Counted from the stretch's first letter, positions 9,295 through 21,084 are shown. The stretch is DNA of 64,000 nucleotides from Sweltsa coloradensis (GCA_024449915.1 JAMZAV010003156.1:1-64000), one strand, 5' to 3'. Program-made: numbers and translations. Notes: generated from the letters alone by a model not told the origin.

Positions 9295-10688
9295 ATATTG
9301 TATGATTTTTGAAATTGCAATACAAATAACTGTTTGAATGATGTTGATAAGTTGTGTTGCCCCCAGCCCTTCAGGCTGGGCTTTATGTTCTCTATGCTTT
9401 CCCAACCTGTCAACCCTTCTCCAATCTAAGCCAAACTAGCCAGTTGGCCTTTTCCAAGCTAGTAATTGATACAGTAAATTGTTAGGTAGTACTACTACAT
9501 TATATTATAATATGTATTATGTTTATTTTCTCTGTGCAAGGCAGATAATAATGGTATGTAAGCCTACTGTTGAAGTCTAAATGAGTGCATTTTAATACAG
9601 GGAATGTGCACCAAGTCCAAATATTGACGTGGGTGTATTAATGGATAGAAAAACACTTTAAAACACCATTACTGAGGTTAAATAAAACCAATTTAAAATT
9701 CTATTAAGGCACAAAGTTTGTAGTAATTTATTTCCTGCGCAAACAGCACGTGACGTCAAGAATTGGGTTTAGAGCATTGTTGAACATTGCGCAAAGATTT
9801 TTAATGTCTTTGGATCAATGAATAAACTACCTCCTTCTAGATTACACAGTTAATATCACTGTTCGCAACAATACCATAATAGTGACGTAATGGCTCGTTT
9901 TTCCCGCCATTATTACTGGTGCAATTTTCAGCTTACTTTTATAAATGAAAGTCTTATCTAAATAATATAAAAATATGATTAACGTATTCAGAATGAAGTC
10001 CTTAATGGAGTGGAGTTGGAGTGATAAAAAAAGTTAAGGTATATTCCCTATTGTCTTATTGGTGTATTGTTATACTATAATTTGTCACCTCGTGCATTGT
10101 CTTTGTATGTTTTGGTGAAGTATCAACTTGCTAAAACAGTTAACTGTCACTACTAGTACTACTATCCATCACGTATGTTTCTTCTGCAGCGCGAGGCAGC
10201 TGTGTAATGCGGACCAATACAGCCGGGCTGGGCCAGTTTCCGAGGGCCGTGCACGACAAGTAGTACGTCCAGGAAGGTACTCTGCGCGACGAAGGAACTG
10301 AGTCCTCACGTCCGCCCACTGCCTTCCGTATCGGCACCGCTACCTGTGCTTCAACGACATGCTCAGGTGGCCGGTAGGTGAGATAAGATGTTTGCCTCTA
10401 TGTGGAGAGACAAGTGATGGTGTGTCTATTTTGTGTTGTGTTTGGTGGGGGGAAAGATTTATAGGAGGCTAGGAGACATTTTTGTTTATGCACTAAGCTT
10501 CCAACTCTACACAGCCACCAAACTCTTACAAGGTAATAAACTAGGGAGAGACAGCTCGCGCCAGTTACTCGATCGTCTGAGAAGGTCTCGAACTATTGGG
10601 CCAAACCAGATAGAAGAAGTTTCCCGAGGAACTTCTTTATCGATTAGAAGGATGTTATTATAAAACACTTTAGGGGAAAGCAACTCTT
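9295..10688. other. Mostly unassigned; exon-like blocks at 10184-10375 and 10501-10532
   Basis: The block after the acceptor TTTCTTCTGCAG at 10184-10189 is GC-rich compared with its surroundings and has HRYLCFNDML-like sense in one frame, but an internal TAG lies in the best frame. A short piece ends at CTTACAAG|GTAATA. There is no recognisable protein. The segments between are AT-rich. Confidence 0.25.
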
Positions 10689-10689
10689 T

Positions 10690-10905
10690 GTGTGGCTCGT
10701 TGGTCTTGTGGGTAGCGTCTCTGCTTCCAATGCAGAAGTCCAGGGTTCGATTCCCGCTAAAGTCAGAAGTTTTTTAATTTCTGATTTGAACTTTAGTCCA
10801 TCAGTTCTTGTCTTAGGTATTTGTAAACGATACTTTGGAGCCGTCCTAGCAACGAGGCACATAATAAATTTAAAGTTGTTCTGAATTCTTGTTCCACTCC
10901 CTGAC
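10690..10905 (+). mobile_element. SINE-A, 3'-truncated
   Basis: The head (GTGGCTCGTTGGTCTTGTGG, intact B box GGGTTCGATTCCC) and the first 200 bases of the family. It stops at GTTGTTCTGAATTC. Confidence 0.85.
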
Positions 10906-11045
10906 CTCCTCCGTCAACGGTTGTCACTCGTCTCTCTCTGTTCCCAATGAACGTCTCTACGTACCTCAGCATTCTCTCGTTCAATGCCCTTAATCAAAGT
11001 CCGATCTATTTGCACTATTTAGTTGTACAATCTTTAGTCCTCAGC

Positions 11046-11795
11046 TAGGGGTGTGCGAACCCAGGTTTTGACTTTCGAGCCGAACTCGAACTTTTGAACC
11101 AAAAATTTTCGAACTTCGAACTCGAGCCGAACTTTTGAAAATCCATTATTATTCTGTAACGAATAGACATTTAAAAATTTAAAAAAAAAGTTATAAAAAA
11201 ATTTAATTTGAATATAAAAGCTCAAATTTAAAAAAAAAAAAAGTTATAAAAAATTTTAATTAAAAAAAAAGCTCAAAATAAAGGCTCCATTTCGTCATAA
11301 AAAATTCAAATAATTCAACTATTTTTTCAAATTTTGCGTATTTTCAAATTTCTTGCCGTTAAGATTCAATAATGTTGGTACTTCGTAGATCAAGAAGCAA
11401 AATTTCTAGTTTGTGTTTGTTATGTTGCCGACCCTGCACGACGAGTGTGAATTGTGACGATCGAGCCAATCACAGATGCGCACCGCCTTCTAACAGATAG
11501 CTTCGTCGTGACGTCATGGCGTGACAAAACGAGAACTTTTCAAGGCGCTGGAACTTGGAAAATCAGCTGTTAGAAAAATCCAGTATGGCGATCGCTGCTT
11601 TGTTGTTTCATTACGCGAACGATGTATTCAATCAGTTTTTGGCGTGTTTTTGGCGTAATTTCAAGACGAAGTTCGTTTAAAGTTCGAAGTTTTGATAAAA
11701 ACCGAACTCGAGCTTAAAAAGTCGAGCCCGAGCCGAGCCGAACTTCAAAAAAAGCTCGGCTCGGGCTCGAGTTTTCGAACGTTCGCCCACCCCTA
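11046..11795. mobile_element. hAT element, non-autonomous
   Basis: Left end TAGGGGTGTGCGAAC and right end GTTCGCCCACCCCTA. Flanks TCCTCAGC (11038-11045) and TCCTCACC (11796-11803) agree at 7 of 8 bases. Subterminal runs of GAGCCGAAC-type repeats on the left are mirrored by GCCGAGCCGAACTTC on the right. The A/T-rich interior includes several poly-A tracts and encodes nothing. Confidence 0.85.
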
Positions 11796-11969
11796 TCCTC
11801 ACCGTTTTGTCGGTCGTTTCCCTTCCTGTATTGCGACCAAATGAGCCACACCGGAAAGTACCTAGACATCTTGACCCTAGATGAACTCATGTATGTTCTC
11901 TGATTGCATTCCAAAATTTATTGAACCTCGAGATAATTAGTATTTAGCCAACAAGTACTCTACAGTTCT

Positions 11970-12025
11970 TGGCAATATGACTGAGTGGGTAGACTCTAAA
12001 TAAAAATTAATTAATTATTTTATTT
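11970..12025 (+). mobile_element. SINE-A 3' end fragment
   Basis: GACTGAGTGGGTAGACTCTA followed by an AT-rich tail, matching the last 50 bases of SINE-A. Confidence 0.7.
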
Positions 12026-13066
12026 TATTTACAATAAAAACAATGTTTTTCCTATTTTTCTCCTATGTGGATTCCTTTAGTAAATACTAGGAAATAGCCT
12101 TTTTGTTTGTATCACCTTGTTTTTGTCGACTTCCATGTGTGAGAATTGTAAAATCTTTATCTACCTTGGCTCGTATTGTCTTTGATTGTTTTGATATATT
12201 TTTGATACTACGTTATTTTATTTTATTCCTAAGAAAAGCCAGATAGCGAAATAGTTTTCACTAATTTCCAAAACATTGTTATTATTGTATTTAAACTATA
12301 ATAGAAGGATGTTCTTGGTGGCGCGGCTGTGATTTGGCCTGGAATTTCATTGAACTTTTCGTTGTTTGTTTTTGCCCATATTTCCCTTGAGTAGAACATA
12401 TTTCTATGACAGTAGAGTTGAATTCAAGCAACTTTCAATGACCTTTTGACACTTCTCGGCAGCCATTTCGCATGTGGACTACACAAAAAAAATTGGTGGG
12501 TTAATTGAAAGCCTTCATCTTATCTTATAAACATCATATAAATGATGCTTAATAAAAAATAATCTCCAATCAAAAATTATTTTTAAAAGTTATTTTATTA
12601 GGCTGTACACATTCATTTGAATAAAAACAAACAAATAAAAACAATAGTAACAACAAAAATCGATTTATCAGTTGGCAAGATGGCAACATTGTTAAAATAT
12701 AAAGGACCAATGAGAGCTCGCTTCAATACCATTCTCGAAAAAAAAACTACACAGATTGACATCGACAAATATGTTTTCATTCAGCTGTCACTGGATAGAC
12801 CTAGGCCTAAGAGTTTCTACTTCAGGGAGGCCCACTTGTCCTAGAAATCTTTTCAACTTCTCTTTCGACATAATTTTTTCCTTATGAAGTAGTTAAGGTT
12901 AGGTTCAACCGAGGATTGGCAAGATTTAACAGGTTCAGGCATGATTTCCCATGTTTTCTTCGGAGCCCAATATCTTCTGATCTAATAAAGATACAATCAC
13001 GATTTTACCTTTAAAAGAAAGCTTTATCTTTCGTTATCAATAATATACCTCGTTGGTCTTTAGTGT
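12026..13066. other. No recognised feature
   Basis: A 75-codon plus frame at 12617-12844 has no support. A SINE head fragment (CCTCGTTGGTCTTTAG) sits just before 13067. Confidence 0.4.
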
Positions 13067-13945
13067 GGCTCGTTGGTCTTGTTGTTAGCGTATCTGCTTC
13101 CAATGCAGAAGGTCCAGGGTTCGATTCCCGCTAAAGTCAGAAGTTTTTTAACTTCTGATTTGGACTTAAGTCCATCAGTTCTTGTCTTAGGAGTTTGTAA
13201 ACGGTGACTTTGGAGCCGTCCTAGCAACGAAGCACATAATAAATTTCAGAGTTGTTCTGAATCGGCCTTGTTGATTCTGGCGTTGATTCGCGGGTGTTCG
13301 CACTGTCCATAAATAAATAAATAAATAAATAAATTTTATTTAGAGTCTACCCACTCAGTTATATAACTGATTTTCAGTGGGGGACTTTAAATCAAAGCGA
13401 CCAAGCCAACCCTGCAGGCCCCGACGCAATCGACGAGTGAGCGATAACCAACCAAAGATCGATATTTTTAATAGGAAATATAGTAATCAGTGGTATGGAC
13501 AGTGCGAACACCCGCGAATCAACGCCAGAATCAACAAGGCCGATTCAGAACAACTCTGAAATTTATTATGTGCTTCGTTGCTAGGACGGCTCCAAAGTCA
13601 CCGTTTACAAACTCCTAAGATAAGAACTGATGGACTTAAGTCCAAATCAGAAGTTAAAAAACTTCTGACTTTAGCGGGAATCGAACCCTGGACCTTCTGC
13701 ATTGGAAGCAGATACGCTAACCACAAGACCAACGAGCCACACAAGACCAACGAGCCACACAAGACCACTGATTATTATATTTCCTTTTAAAAATATCGAT
13801 CTTTGGTTGGTTATCGCTCACTCGTCGATTGCGTCGGGGCCTGCAGGGTTGGCTTGGTCGCTTTGATTTAAAGTCCCCCACTGAAAATCAGTTATATAAC
13901 TGAGGGGGCAGACTCTAAATAAAATTTATTTATTTATTTATTTAC
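13067..13945 (+). mobile_element. SINE-A (+) split by another SINE-A
   Basis: The plus copy runs 13067-13312, breaks after GCACTGTCCAT, and resumes at about 13764 with ACCACTGATTATTATATTTC, exactly the next expected bases. Its tail is the (ATTT)n run at 13925-13945. Together the halves make about 428 bases, a complete element. Confidence 0.9.
13313..13763 (-). mobile_element. SINE-A (-), full length, nested
   Basis: The tail (AAAT)n is at 13313-13335. The head ends at 13742, with CACAAGACCAACGAGCCA-type sequence duplicated once more before the junction. It is inserted in the plus copy, so it is the younger of the two. Confidence 0.9.
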
Positions 13946-14861
13946 TCATAACTTAATCCAATACTTACCTTGAAATTTGAGATTTGGCAAACCCCTGAAA
14001 AAGACGCTCTTGTACGATATTATCAAAACTACTTGGAATTTTTAAATTTCGTTTACTTGTGCTGAAAGAAAAAGCGAAATTCAGGTATTTGCTTAACACA
14101 AATGTCGGGAAAAAATTTAATTTTTCCTCCAAAATTTGAAAATTTTGATAGGGCCTATATAATATGAAGTACCTTTTTAAATATAAACCAAATTGCAATT
14201 TTGTTTCCACAAAATACTAGATAAAGCATCTACCTATCCATCGCACTAGTTACATTTGAAAAATAATTAACGGTTATTACATAATAACAAAAGGACGTTC
14301 CTGGTTTTGTGCAAGACCGGCACAACTGCATTTCCATCACCGACACCCGTCGAGTCGTAAATTACTTTGCCTTCGAGTGAGCGGTGTCGTGTGAACATCC
14401 GAGCGCGCAACTTGAGCGAGTGTGACCTTGCAACCTCCCGACACTGAGTTTGGAAATACACAGGGCTTCCGAGCTGTTACATTGCAATACGAACATTTAA
14501 ACTATACAAGATAATTGATGCAAATGTAGATTATTTTCAATCACTTATTTGTCGTCACTCAATTCTAGTGATCGGGCCATCGGCTGATCATAGGTATTTT
14601 GTTTAAATCTAAGATGAACTAAAATGAAGATGAATTGCAAAGTGAAACACAAGGCAAGGCGTCTCTAAAAAAAATTTTACTCGAATGCAGCCTTGAGCCA
14701 CGCGTATTTAGCTAATTTGCGTACGCTATCATATTATTTATATGACATGATCGAGTAAGATTGCCATGAAGCGCGTTCGAAATGTGCTTGTAGAGATTGG
14801 TGATATGCGTGTTTTGTTTATTCCCAATGGTACCTGTTTCAAGTCAAGTATGATATGACCA
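13946..14861. other. No recognised feature
   Basis: There are minus frames at 13965-14210 and 14267-14461, both without supporting signals. 14280-14470 is moderately GC-rich. No repeat was matched. Confidence 0.4.
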
Positions 14862-14940
14862 GTGGCGTCACTAGGGGGGTTTGGGGGGGGCGTGCGCCCC
14901 CCAATCGCAATCTGCGCCCCCCTAATAATTTCCTTGTTTT
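14862..14940 (+). mobile_element. hAT-like left end
   Basis: CAGTGGCGTCACTAGGGG with a following G-run/C-run palindrome (GGGGGGGCGTGCGCCCCCC). No matching right end was found. Confidence 0.4.
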
Positions 14941-16594
14941 CATTTTTTTTTCTATTTACAACCCACAGTCACAGCTGCACTTTACGCGAATATCACTGCT
15001 TAAAATAATTTGAGAATCATTACTTTATTAAACTAATAATGTACAGTGGGTAATTTTTCTAATTAAAAGACACGAGATTTAAAAAAAATTATTGATGTTA
15101 ATTTTTGCCAGTAGTTTGAAATTAATTTGTGGAAGTCATAATGAATACATTATTCGAGTAAGCTAATAATAACATTTATTGAGTTTCACATTGAAAGGAC
15201 TACAGAGAAAACACATCTGCTTTCCAAGCCAGAAGTTGAGAGAGTTTAAGCTCAACATACGTCAATTAAATTCTTTAACTAGGAATCTTCGCAAACGCTT
15301 TTTCAGGCGCGTTGTTGGATGAGCGTAATTTTTTTAAACGAAAAAAAGCGTAAAATTGTGATTTCCATGAGAAATAATTTTTTGATTACGCTCAAATTTA
15401 ATACGAATATATTAATTCATAAAAATTAAGGTGCTGTGAAAAAATCATTACAATCGGATAAAGCATGTAGGTGTTATGAGTCGAAGAAATTTTAAAAAAT
15501 CGAAAACCCCCGTAAAATTGCGGTTTTCATTAGAAATAATTTTTCGATTACGCTCAAATGTCACACGAATATATTAATTCATAAAATAAAGGTTCTGTGC
15601 AAAAATCATTACAATCAAATAAAGCATGTAGGTTAGAGGTCTGCACAGGCCCGGGCCTGCTTTTCACTGAATGAGACGGGCTTTTTTCGGGCTTCATGAT
15701 GTAATTTGAAATCGGTATTTGCGATTGCGATCATAGAAATGTTCTTCGACCAAATTTCAAAACGTTTTGTTTCTCGTAATTAGGGATGTGCGGGTAGTGG
15801 TTTTTGAACTCGGGTCGGGCTCGGGTCGGGTAATTGAAAGTACCCTCGGGCTCGGGTTTTTTTATTTATTTTATTTATTTATTTAACGTCTATCCTATTC
15901 AGTTATAAAAACTGATTTACAAAGGAGGACAACTAAATAAATCTAATTACATAGATGCAGAAACAACAATAAATTACATTTTCGTAAATATTTGAAATAG
16001 TAGCATTACAACAACAATGCATTTAACACAAGAATTTTGGTAACAAATTGAATGATTGAACGAGTGAGCGTAGCGAACGTAGTGATTTCCATTCGACTTA
16101 AACGGCCCTGATGGTTTTTCTGCGTGCGTGCGTGTGTGTGTGTGTGTGTGTACGTTGAAAATCAGCCGAATCGCTGAACAGATTGCGCTGAAATTTTAAA
16201 CGGACATCCGGTACGAGTTTATTGAGAACTGCTAACAAAATCAGCAAGATTCATTGCGATTTAAACCTACAAGAAATGATAAACTGAGAAATAGACTTCC
16301 AATGTTTAGAAATTATTTTAACGACAATGTTTTAGATTTTGAAAAGATATTTTTTGTTTGTTTTTCGCCTGGCCGTGAAATGCCGTGCCCATGCAAGGTC
16401 AGTCGAATGTTGGACGTCAAGGTACCCCCAAATTCCGCTCGTAGATTGAGTAAACCTTGCAATATTTTCACGTATTTCGTACTGGCTATGTTTACCATAG
16501 TTGGCCCTATTGCCACAGATGATGGACTACCCTGCGTTATATGCATTTCAAAACATGTTTAATTATTTTTGAAATACAATCTAGAAATTACAAA

Positions 16595-16660
16595 ATCTTT
16601 CCCGACCATTGAACCCACGTCTCCCACATATCGGCTACAAGGGCGCCTTAGCCAACTAGA
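16595..16660 (-). mobile_element. SINE-C head, decayed
   Basis: Reversed, it reads GTCTAGTTGGCTAAGGCGCC, then GTGGGAGACGTGGGTTCAAT: the tRNA-like head of SINE-C with extra bases around the anticodon position. Confidence 0.55.
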
Positions 16661-16939
16661 CTAGGGAAACGCCAAAGTAGTAGTTAGACGAGTGAGCGAG
16701 TCATGTTGTGAGTACCCGAGAACATTTGCATTTAAGTTTGATTATATTCGTATAAATAATAGTTTTTTAAAGTTTAGTTGGTATACGGGGACGGGCGCGT
16801 CAACTGTAAGGTCATAATGCGCCTCTCTAGCCTATGATAGGCTAGGTAGGCCTAAGGTAGGGGGAAGAAAAGTAATGTAATCGGGTACTCAACACATGGC
16901 TCACTCACTCGTTTAACAACGACTTTGGCGTTTCCCTAG
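16661..16939. repeat. Palindromic pair of Helentron-like 3' ends
   Basis: CTAGGGAAACGCCAAAG at the left is mirrored by CTTTGGCGTTTCCCTAG at the right, and the symmetry continues for about 55 bases (GACGAGTGAGCGAGTCATG against CATGGCTCACTCACTCGT). The outer bases are A on the left and T on the right, as expected for two 3' termini pointing outward. A reversed fragment of the 42-63 kb array unit (GTCAACTGTAAGGTCATAAT) sits inside at 16795-16830. Confidence 0.75.
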
Positions 16940-17112
16940 TATTATATGCATCTAATGAATGCATTGAAGTAATGAATAATTGAAGTACCCTCGGGTCGGG
17001 CTCGGGTAGTGAAATTTTTTTAATTTGTGAATTCATTAAAAAATAAAAATTCCTACAAAACAGTTTTGCATTGGTTGCAGGTAGCCACTCTGGGCTGTGT
17101 TGACACAAAGTA

Positions 17113-18243
17113 CAGTAAGAACTCTCTTATCCGTTCTCCTCTTATCCGATGTACCGTGTTAACCGAGTCGCCCAAAAAAATAATAATAAAAAAAAAAAAC
17201 AAACGTCGACAGAAAGATATCACTACCGCCGCTACGAAACAACCCGATAAATATAAAATGTCAAAAAAAAAAAGTTTTAAATACGTAAATAAAACATAAA
17301 CATAAATTCAGACGCCGCGCCGCGCTTTTTTAAATGTACTCGCATACATTTGTAGGCTTGCCTTACGACTAGGGATGACATCGGGTACCCGGTTCCAGAA
17401 ATTACCCGGAGCCGATTTTAAGATCCGGGTATATTTCGCGGACGTTTTTAGGCTAATTCACCAGTTTAAATTACGCGCTACGTGGTTGCGGTCTTTCCCG
17501 CGGAGCGTGCCCGCTGCCTAAAGAGTAACTGGAGTTGACGACAGAGCGCGTTGTAAGCTATCACGTGCTTCCGTCCGTCTCGGCGAGTCGCGCCCATGCC
17601 ACGAGTGAGTGCAAGAGAGAAAGATGCGGCAATAAATCTTGGACACTGACGTCTGCGCAGTACGAGATGCGCGTACGATCCAACCAACTCACACTCACAG
17701 CTGACTGACAAAGATGGTTGGGTGTAGAAGAAGAATTCGCAATGCAATCATCTTTCAACCGATTCACGAAATTCGTTATCACGGCGCATAGGATTGTTAT
17801 TCCTGGGCTTATGTTCTTTCTTTCCCAGGCTTATCTTGCAACGAGAGCTTCAGCGCGGGATATAGTAGTGAGAGGTTTTCCCACATGAGAAAGAGAGCTA
17901 GGCCTAGCCTAGGCCTATGTTTGCATTGTAGGCGTAGCCTAGGGCCTAGGCCTAATGCGTCGAGTTTAGGCCTAGACATACGTTTTTATTAAGACATGTA
18001 GGCCTAATTGTGTACGTGTGTTTGTGAGCTTGATTTACAAGCTATTAAATCATTTAGTAAACCCTGTACGAAGTGTATCATGTGTATTTTATGTTCCTTT
18101 ATCCATTACATGTGTCATATATCATTTTACCACATCAGGCTATGCTACGAGAGCAAATAAACAAATGAACCGCGCCATCCGAGTTTTTCGCAAATCCGAG
18201 GTGCCCCCGGTCTCATCCAACTCGGATAAGAGAGTTCTTACTG
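17113..18243. mobile_element. pogo/Tigger-like element, non-autonomous
   Basis: Inverted ends CAGTAAGAACTCTCTTATCC are identical for 21 bases at both termini. Each end abuts a TA (17111-17112 and 18244-18245), the Tc1/mariner target. The end sequence resembles the pogo/Tigger group. There is no transposase ORF. The interior carries an unpaired hAT left end at 17370 (TAGGGATGACATCGGG) and TAGGCCTA clusters at 17900-17960. Confidence 0.88.
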
Positions 18244-18295
18244 TACTTCCAAATCGGCGTCTTATGAACTTTTGCTTGAGTAGGCCTAGGCCTAG

Positions 18296-18500
18296 TACAG
18301 TGAAACCCCGCTATTATCGTTTTCCTGCATCAATCGTTCGTTATTCTCGGAAATAATATCGTAACAATCGTTTTCTAATATTTCCGATACGAAAACCCCA
18401 AGAAAAACCGATGCGATCGCGTATTTTTCTCTTCCGGCCGACGAAATCGCGCGTTTGCACCAGCCTTTCGGTCTGACTCCGCCCAACGCTCTGCTGCGCG
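18296..18500 (+). mobile_element. Second pogo/Tigger-like left end
   Basis: TACAGTGAAACCCCGCTATT has the TA-CAGT start and the decreasing similarity of a Tigger end. No partner end was found. Confidence 0.4.
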
Positions 18501-19297
18501 CAACGATGCGCACTAGATCGGACTTCTAGATGAATTGCAACTTTGTTCTAGGCCTGCCGCCTAGGCATTAGACGATGTTTATTAGCGTTGTTTCTTTTTT
18601 ACCATTCGCCCACGTACGTAATATTCAACTTGCTTTATGCCGTAATTTGCGTTGAATGACCAGAAGACGAGTAATGACGGTCAGTAGGGCCTATTACTAC
18701 AGCGGGAACAGCGCCGGAAGAGCCAAGGACACAGCTTCATAGCATAGCCGCGCCCACGTCGTAGCGATTGGTCCGCTCTGACGTCAGCTGTTCGTTTTGG
18801 CGTGTGAGCAGGAGGTTTTAAAAGGAGCAGATTGGCTTGTTTCTTTATTACTTCTACCAGACCCGACTTTTTCGGGTAGGAATTGACGGCCCGACCCGAG
18901 GTCAGGTAATTTTACCTCCCCGAAAATTACCCATTTTTTCGGGTACCCGGACATCCCTACTCGTAATAGTACTTTCCATCCCCACCGTGACGTTCATTCA
19001 TATATCCAATTGTAAAAACTAAAAAATCCACATGCTGTTGCTTTGAGTTTAACCTCTGAACGGGCTGTACACTAATGGCGGGCCCGGGCCGGGCCCGGAC
19101 TTTGATAAGCTAGTTAAATACGGGCCCAGGCCTGAAATTCCGGGGCCGGGCCGGGCTTCTAGAAGTAGGCCCGTGCAGACCTCTAATGTAGGTGTTATAA
19201 GTCAAAGAATTTTTTTTTTTAAATCGAAAAAATCGTAAAGTTGCGATTTTAATGAGAAATAATTTTTCGATTGCGCTCAAAAACGTGGCAGTTCTAA

Positions 19298-19795
19298 GGA
19301 CGTGTCTGATTGCTTGAAAAACGAGGCTCAGTCTCATTCTCATTCTCAGTTTTACGTCATCAATAATCGGTGACGTCAGAAGCAATGTACAAAGGGTCCA
19401 GATCGAGACTGAGAACGGAAATGAAACCAAGTAACGAAATAACCACACTCGTTTTCATTCTTATTACTAAAAACTGGCGGCCTCGGGAGACGATCAAACT
19501 AAAACACTTCTAAATCACGTTGAGTAACCAAATAAGTTATTAATTGTAATAAATAATATAGTAATTAATAGTACAGAGTCAAATTTGATATGGAAACGTT
19601 ATGTAAACACTTTAAAGTACTGTTAAGATCGCAATCAGTCGGCCACCTGCATGTGTCAACTCCACGGCTGTTCGTCTGTTTGTTTTGATGTTGATAGCAT
19701 TGTTCATACTCCCATCAAGAAAGGACCGAAAGTTACACTTCTAGTAATGAGACCGACACTGAGAATGAGACTGAGAACATAGTTCAGACACGTCC
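19298..19795. mobile_element. Small TIR element in the HINE
   Basis: Ends GGACGTGTCTGA and TCAGACACGTCC, with mirrored subterminal CTCAGTCTCATTCTCA and TGAGAATGAGACTGAG. It splits the HINE sequence between GTTCTAA and TTCAGAGATTTCG. The target duplication is short or unclear (AA). Superfamily not assigned. Confidence 0.7.
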
Positions 19796-19973
19796 AATGT
19801 TCAGAGATTTCGAAGGCCTTTATAGAATCTCATCGCAATCGGAGTATCGGTTTAGCCGGAATCGTGTTAACAAACACACAATAATACAAACAGAAAAAAA
19901 GAAAAACATTCCGGATTTTTTCTCCATTGTAGTGGAATTGAATCTTCGCTTCGCTCGCTACGCTCATCCAATT

Positions 19974-20780
19974 ATGTCCTTTCTATGGTTTCTTGAAGCA
20001 ATTACTATCCAGTATAGCTATGAAAAAAACCGCTTTTTCTCCAAACAACTTGCCTACTTGTAACATTTTTTTAATGACTAAGATAGTATTACCATTTATG
20101 AAACGTTATTATTATTTATGTACTCCATTCAGCATACCTATCAAAGTAAAAAATTAATTCTAAAATTTTATTTTAATAGACCCTGAAGCTGCATTAACGA
20201 GGTGTAGATAAAGACTTAAGAGGAAATTACATTTTGCCAAAGTTTAACAACAAAATAATATGCAAATAGAACCCGTTTTTATTTTACACCTCCAACAATT
20301 CAATTACCTTGCCGTTCATCTACGGCACTTTAATAAAATTTCACACATAAAATCACGAATAAAATTTCTCGAATCATTATGCTGACAATGTTGACTCCTT
20401 CGCAACCCTTCATAGTTCTTGAAGTAGGTTTCACGTGGTCTATCATCGCATTACCTATTGTTTTTAAAAACAATAATTTATTGTTTATTGCACTTTTGTA
20501 CATTCATTTACGATTGTTTTTGTCTAGCTGCAAATTATGCAATTTTTGTTCACTGCTCTAGTAGTGCACGTACTCTATTTATTTTATTTAGGTCAGTATT
20601 ATTTTGGTATTCTTATCCAGACGAAGTTCCAACGAGTTTGTATACTTTGTTTCTGTAGTTTCGAATCTCACTCTTGCACATCACCGTACAATTTCATGTA
20701 GGTGTTGTTTCTTTTGTTTTGTTTAAACCACAGTCAAGTTTTGTTACAAGGCTTTGTGGAACGAAGACAATTTTATATTT
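19974..20780. other. AT-rich, nothing recognised
   Basis: Short frames at 20379-20561 and 20458-20658 lack any support. Confidence 0.4.
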
Positions 20781-20784
20781 AATA

Positions 20785-20945
20785 CATTATTCAGAAGTTA
20801 AAAAATCCATCCCGATCGGGGTTCGAACCCGAGTCTCACACATTCCGGGTAGGGGCCTTAACCAATTGAATTTAATTGTATTGTATTAAATATTAACAAT
20901 TCCACCTACGGGAGTGTTTCCCGACTAACCAAATCGAGAAATAAA
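20785..20945 (-). mobile_element. SINE-C copy
   Basis: The reversed head has B box GGGGTTCGAACCCGAG. It is followed by AATTCCACCTACGGGAGTGT, also found after the plus copy at 21180-21240. Confidence 0.65.
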
Positions 20946-21084
20946 CCCTCGCTCATACCTGCGTAAGGTAATGACATTATAAATAATGTTTGTTTGGTCA
21001 GTTCAAAGGCAACAGATATTCGTTGCAGTACTGTTCCATCCATTCAGATCTATAATGCAACTACAATTCAGAAGTTAAATAGTT

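Larger units (their letters stand above)
15862..16975. mobile_element. Insertion block inside hAT 2
   Basis: Starts with a SINE/LINE-like tail read in reverse (TTTATTTATTTAACG, then AAAACTGATTTACAAAGGAGG, also found near 29325). It continues into family C Helentron-like sequence from about 16055 (AACGAGTGAGCGTAGCGAACG) with a (TG)n run at 16128-16150. 32893-33010 is the other family C copy. Confidence 0.6.
15781..18959. mobile_element. hAT element 2, nested in hAT 1
   Basis: Ends TAGGGATGTGCGGGTAG and, reversed, TAGGGATGTCCGGGTACC. Perfect 8-base duplication CTCGTAAT at 15773-15780 and 18960-18967. Subterminal CTCGGGTCGGGCTCGGG words recur at 15810-15860 and 16990-17010, on either side of a later insertion. 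Confidence 0.9.
15634..19185. mobile_element. hAT element 1 (outer), 8-bp target duplication
   Basis: Ends TAGAGGTCTGCACAGGCC and GGCCCGTGCAGACCTCTA. The 8-base duplication ATGTAGGT is perfect at 15626-15633 and 19186-19193, and it rejoins the HINE word GCATGTAGGTGTTATAAG. Most of its length is later insertions. Confidence 0.92.
15279..19973 (-). mobile_element. Helentron-like (HINE) family A, host of a transposon nest
   Basis: The 3' terminus on the minus strand is CCTAG at 15279-15283, next to a T. The subterminal repeat GTTGTTGGATGAGCG (15314-15330) is mirrored by CGCTCATCCAATTA at 19961-19974. The interior has a roughly 160-base tandem unit (AAATCATTACAATC..AAAGCATGTAGG..TTTCGATTACGCTCAAA). 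It is interrupted by a hAT at 15634-19185 and by a small element at 19298-19795, so less than 700 bases of it are its own. Confidence 0.8.

Noticed and set aside
12617..12844. 75-codon Lys-rich plus frame
   Set aside because: AT-rich surroundings, no family resemblance, no signals.
13075..13135. Possible tRNA gene (good A and B boxes)
   Set aside because: Identical heads recur in many SINE-A copies, the acceptor stem does not pair, and a conserved SINE body follows.
16254..16562. 102-codon plus frame
   Set aside because: It lies within the Helentron/SINE insertion block, with no family match and no splice or start support.
17370..18959. A third complete hAT using the right end at 18959
   Set aside because: The flank CTTACGAC does not match CTCGTAAT, whereas the left end at 15781 matches perfectly.
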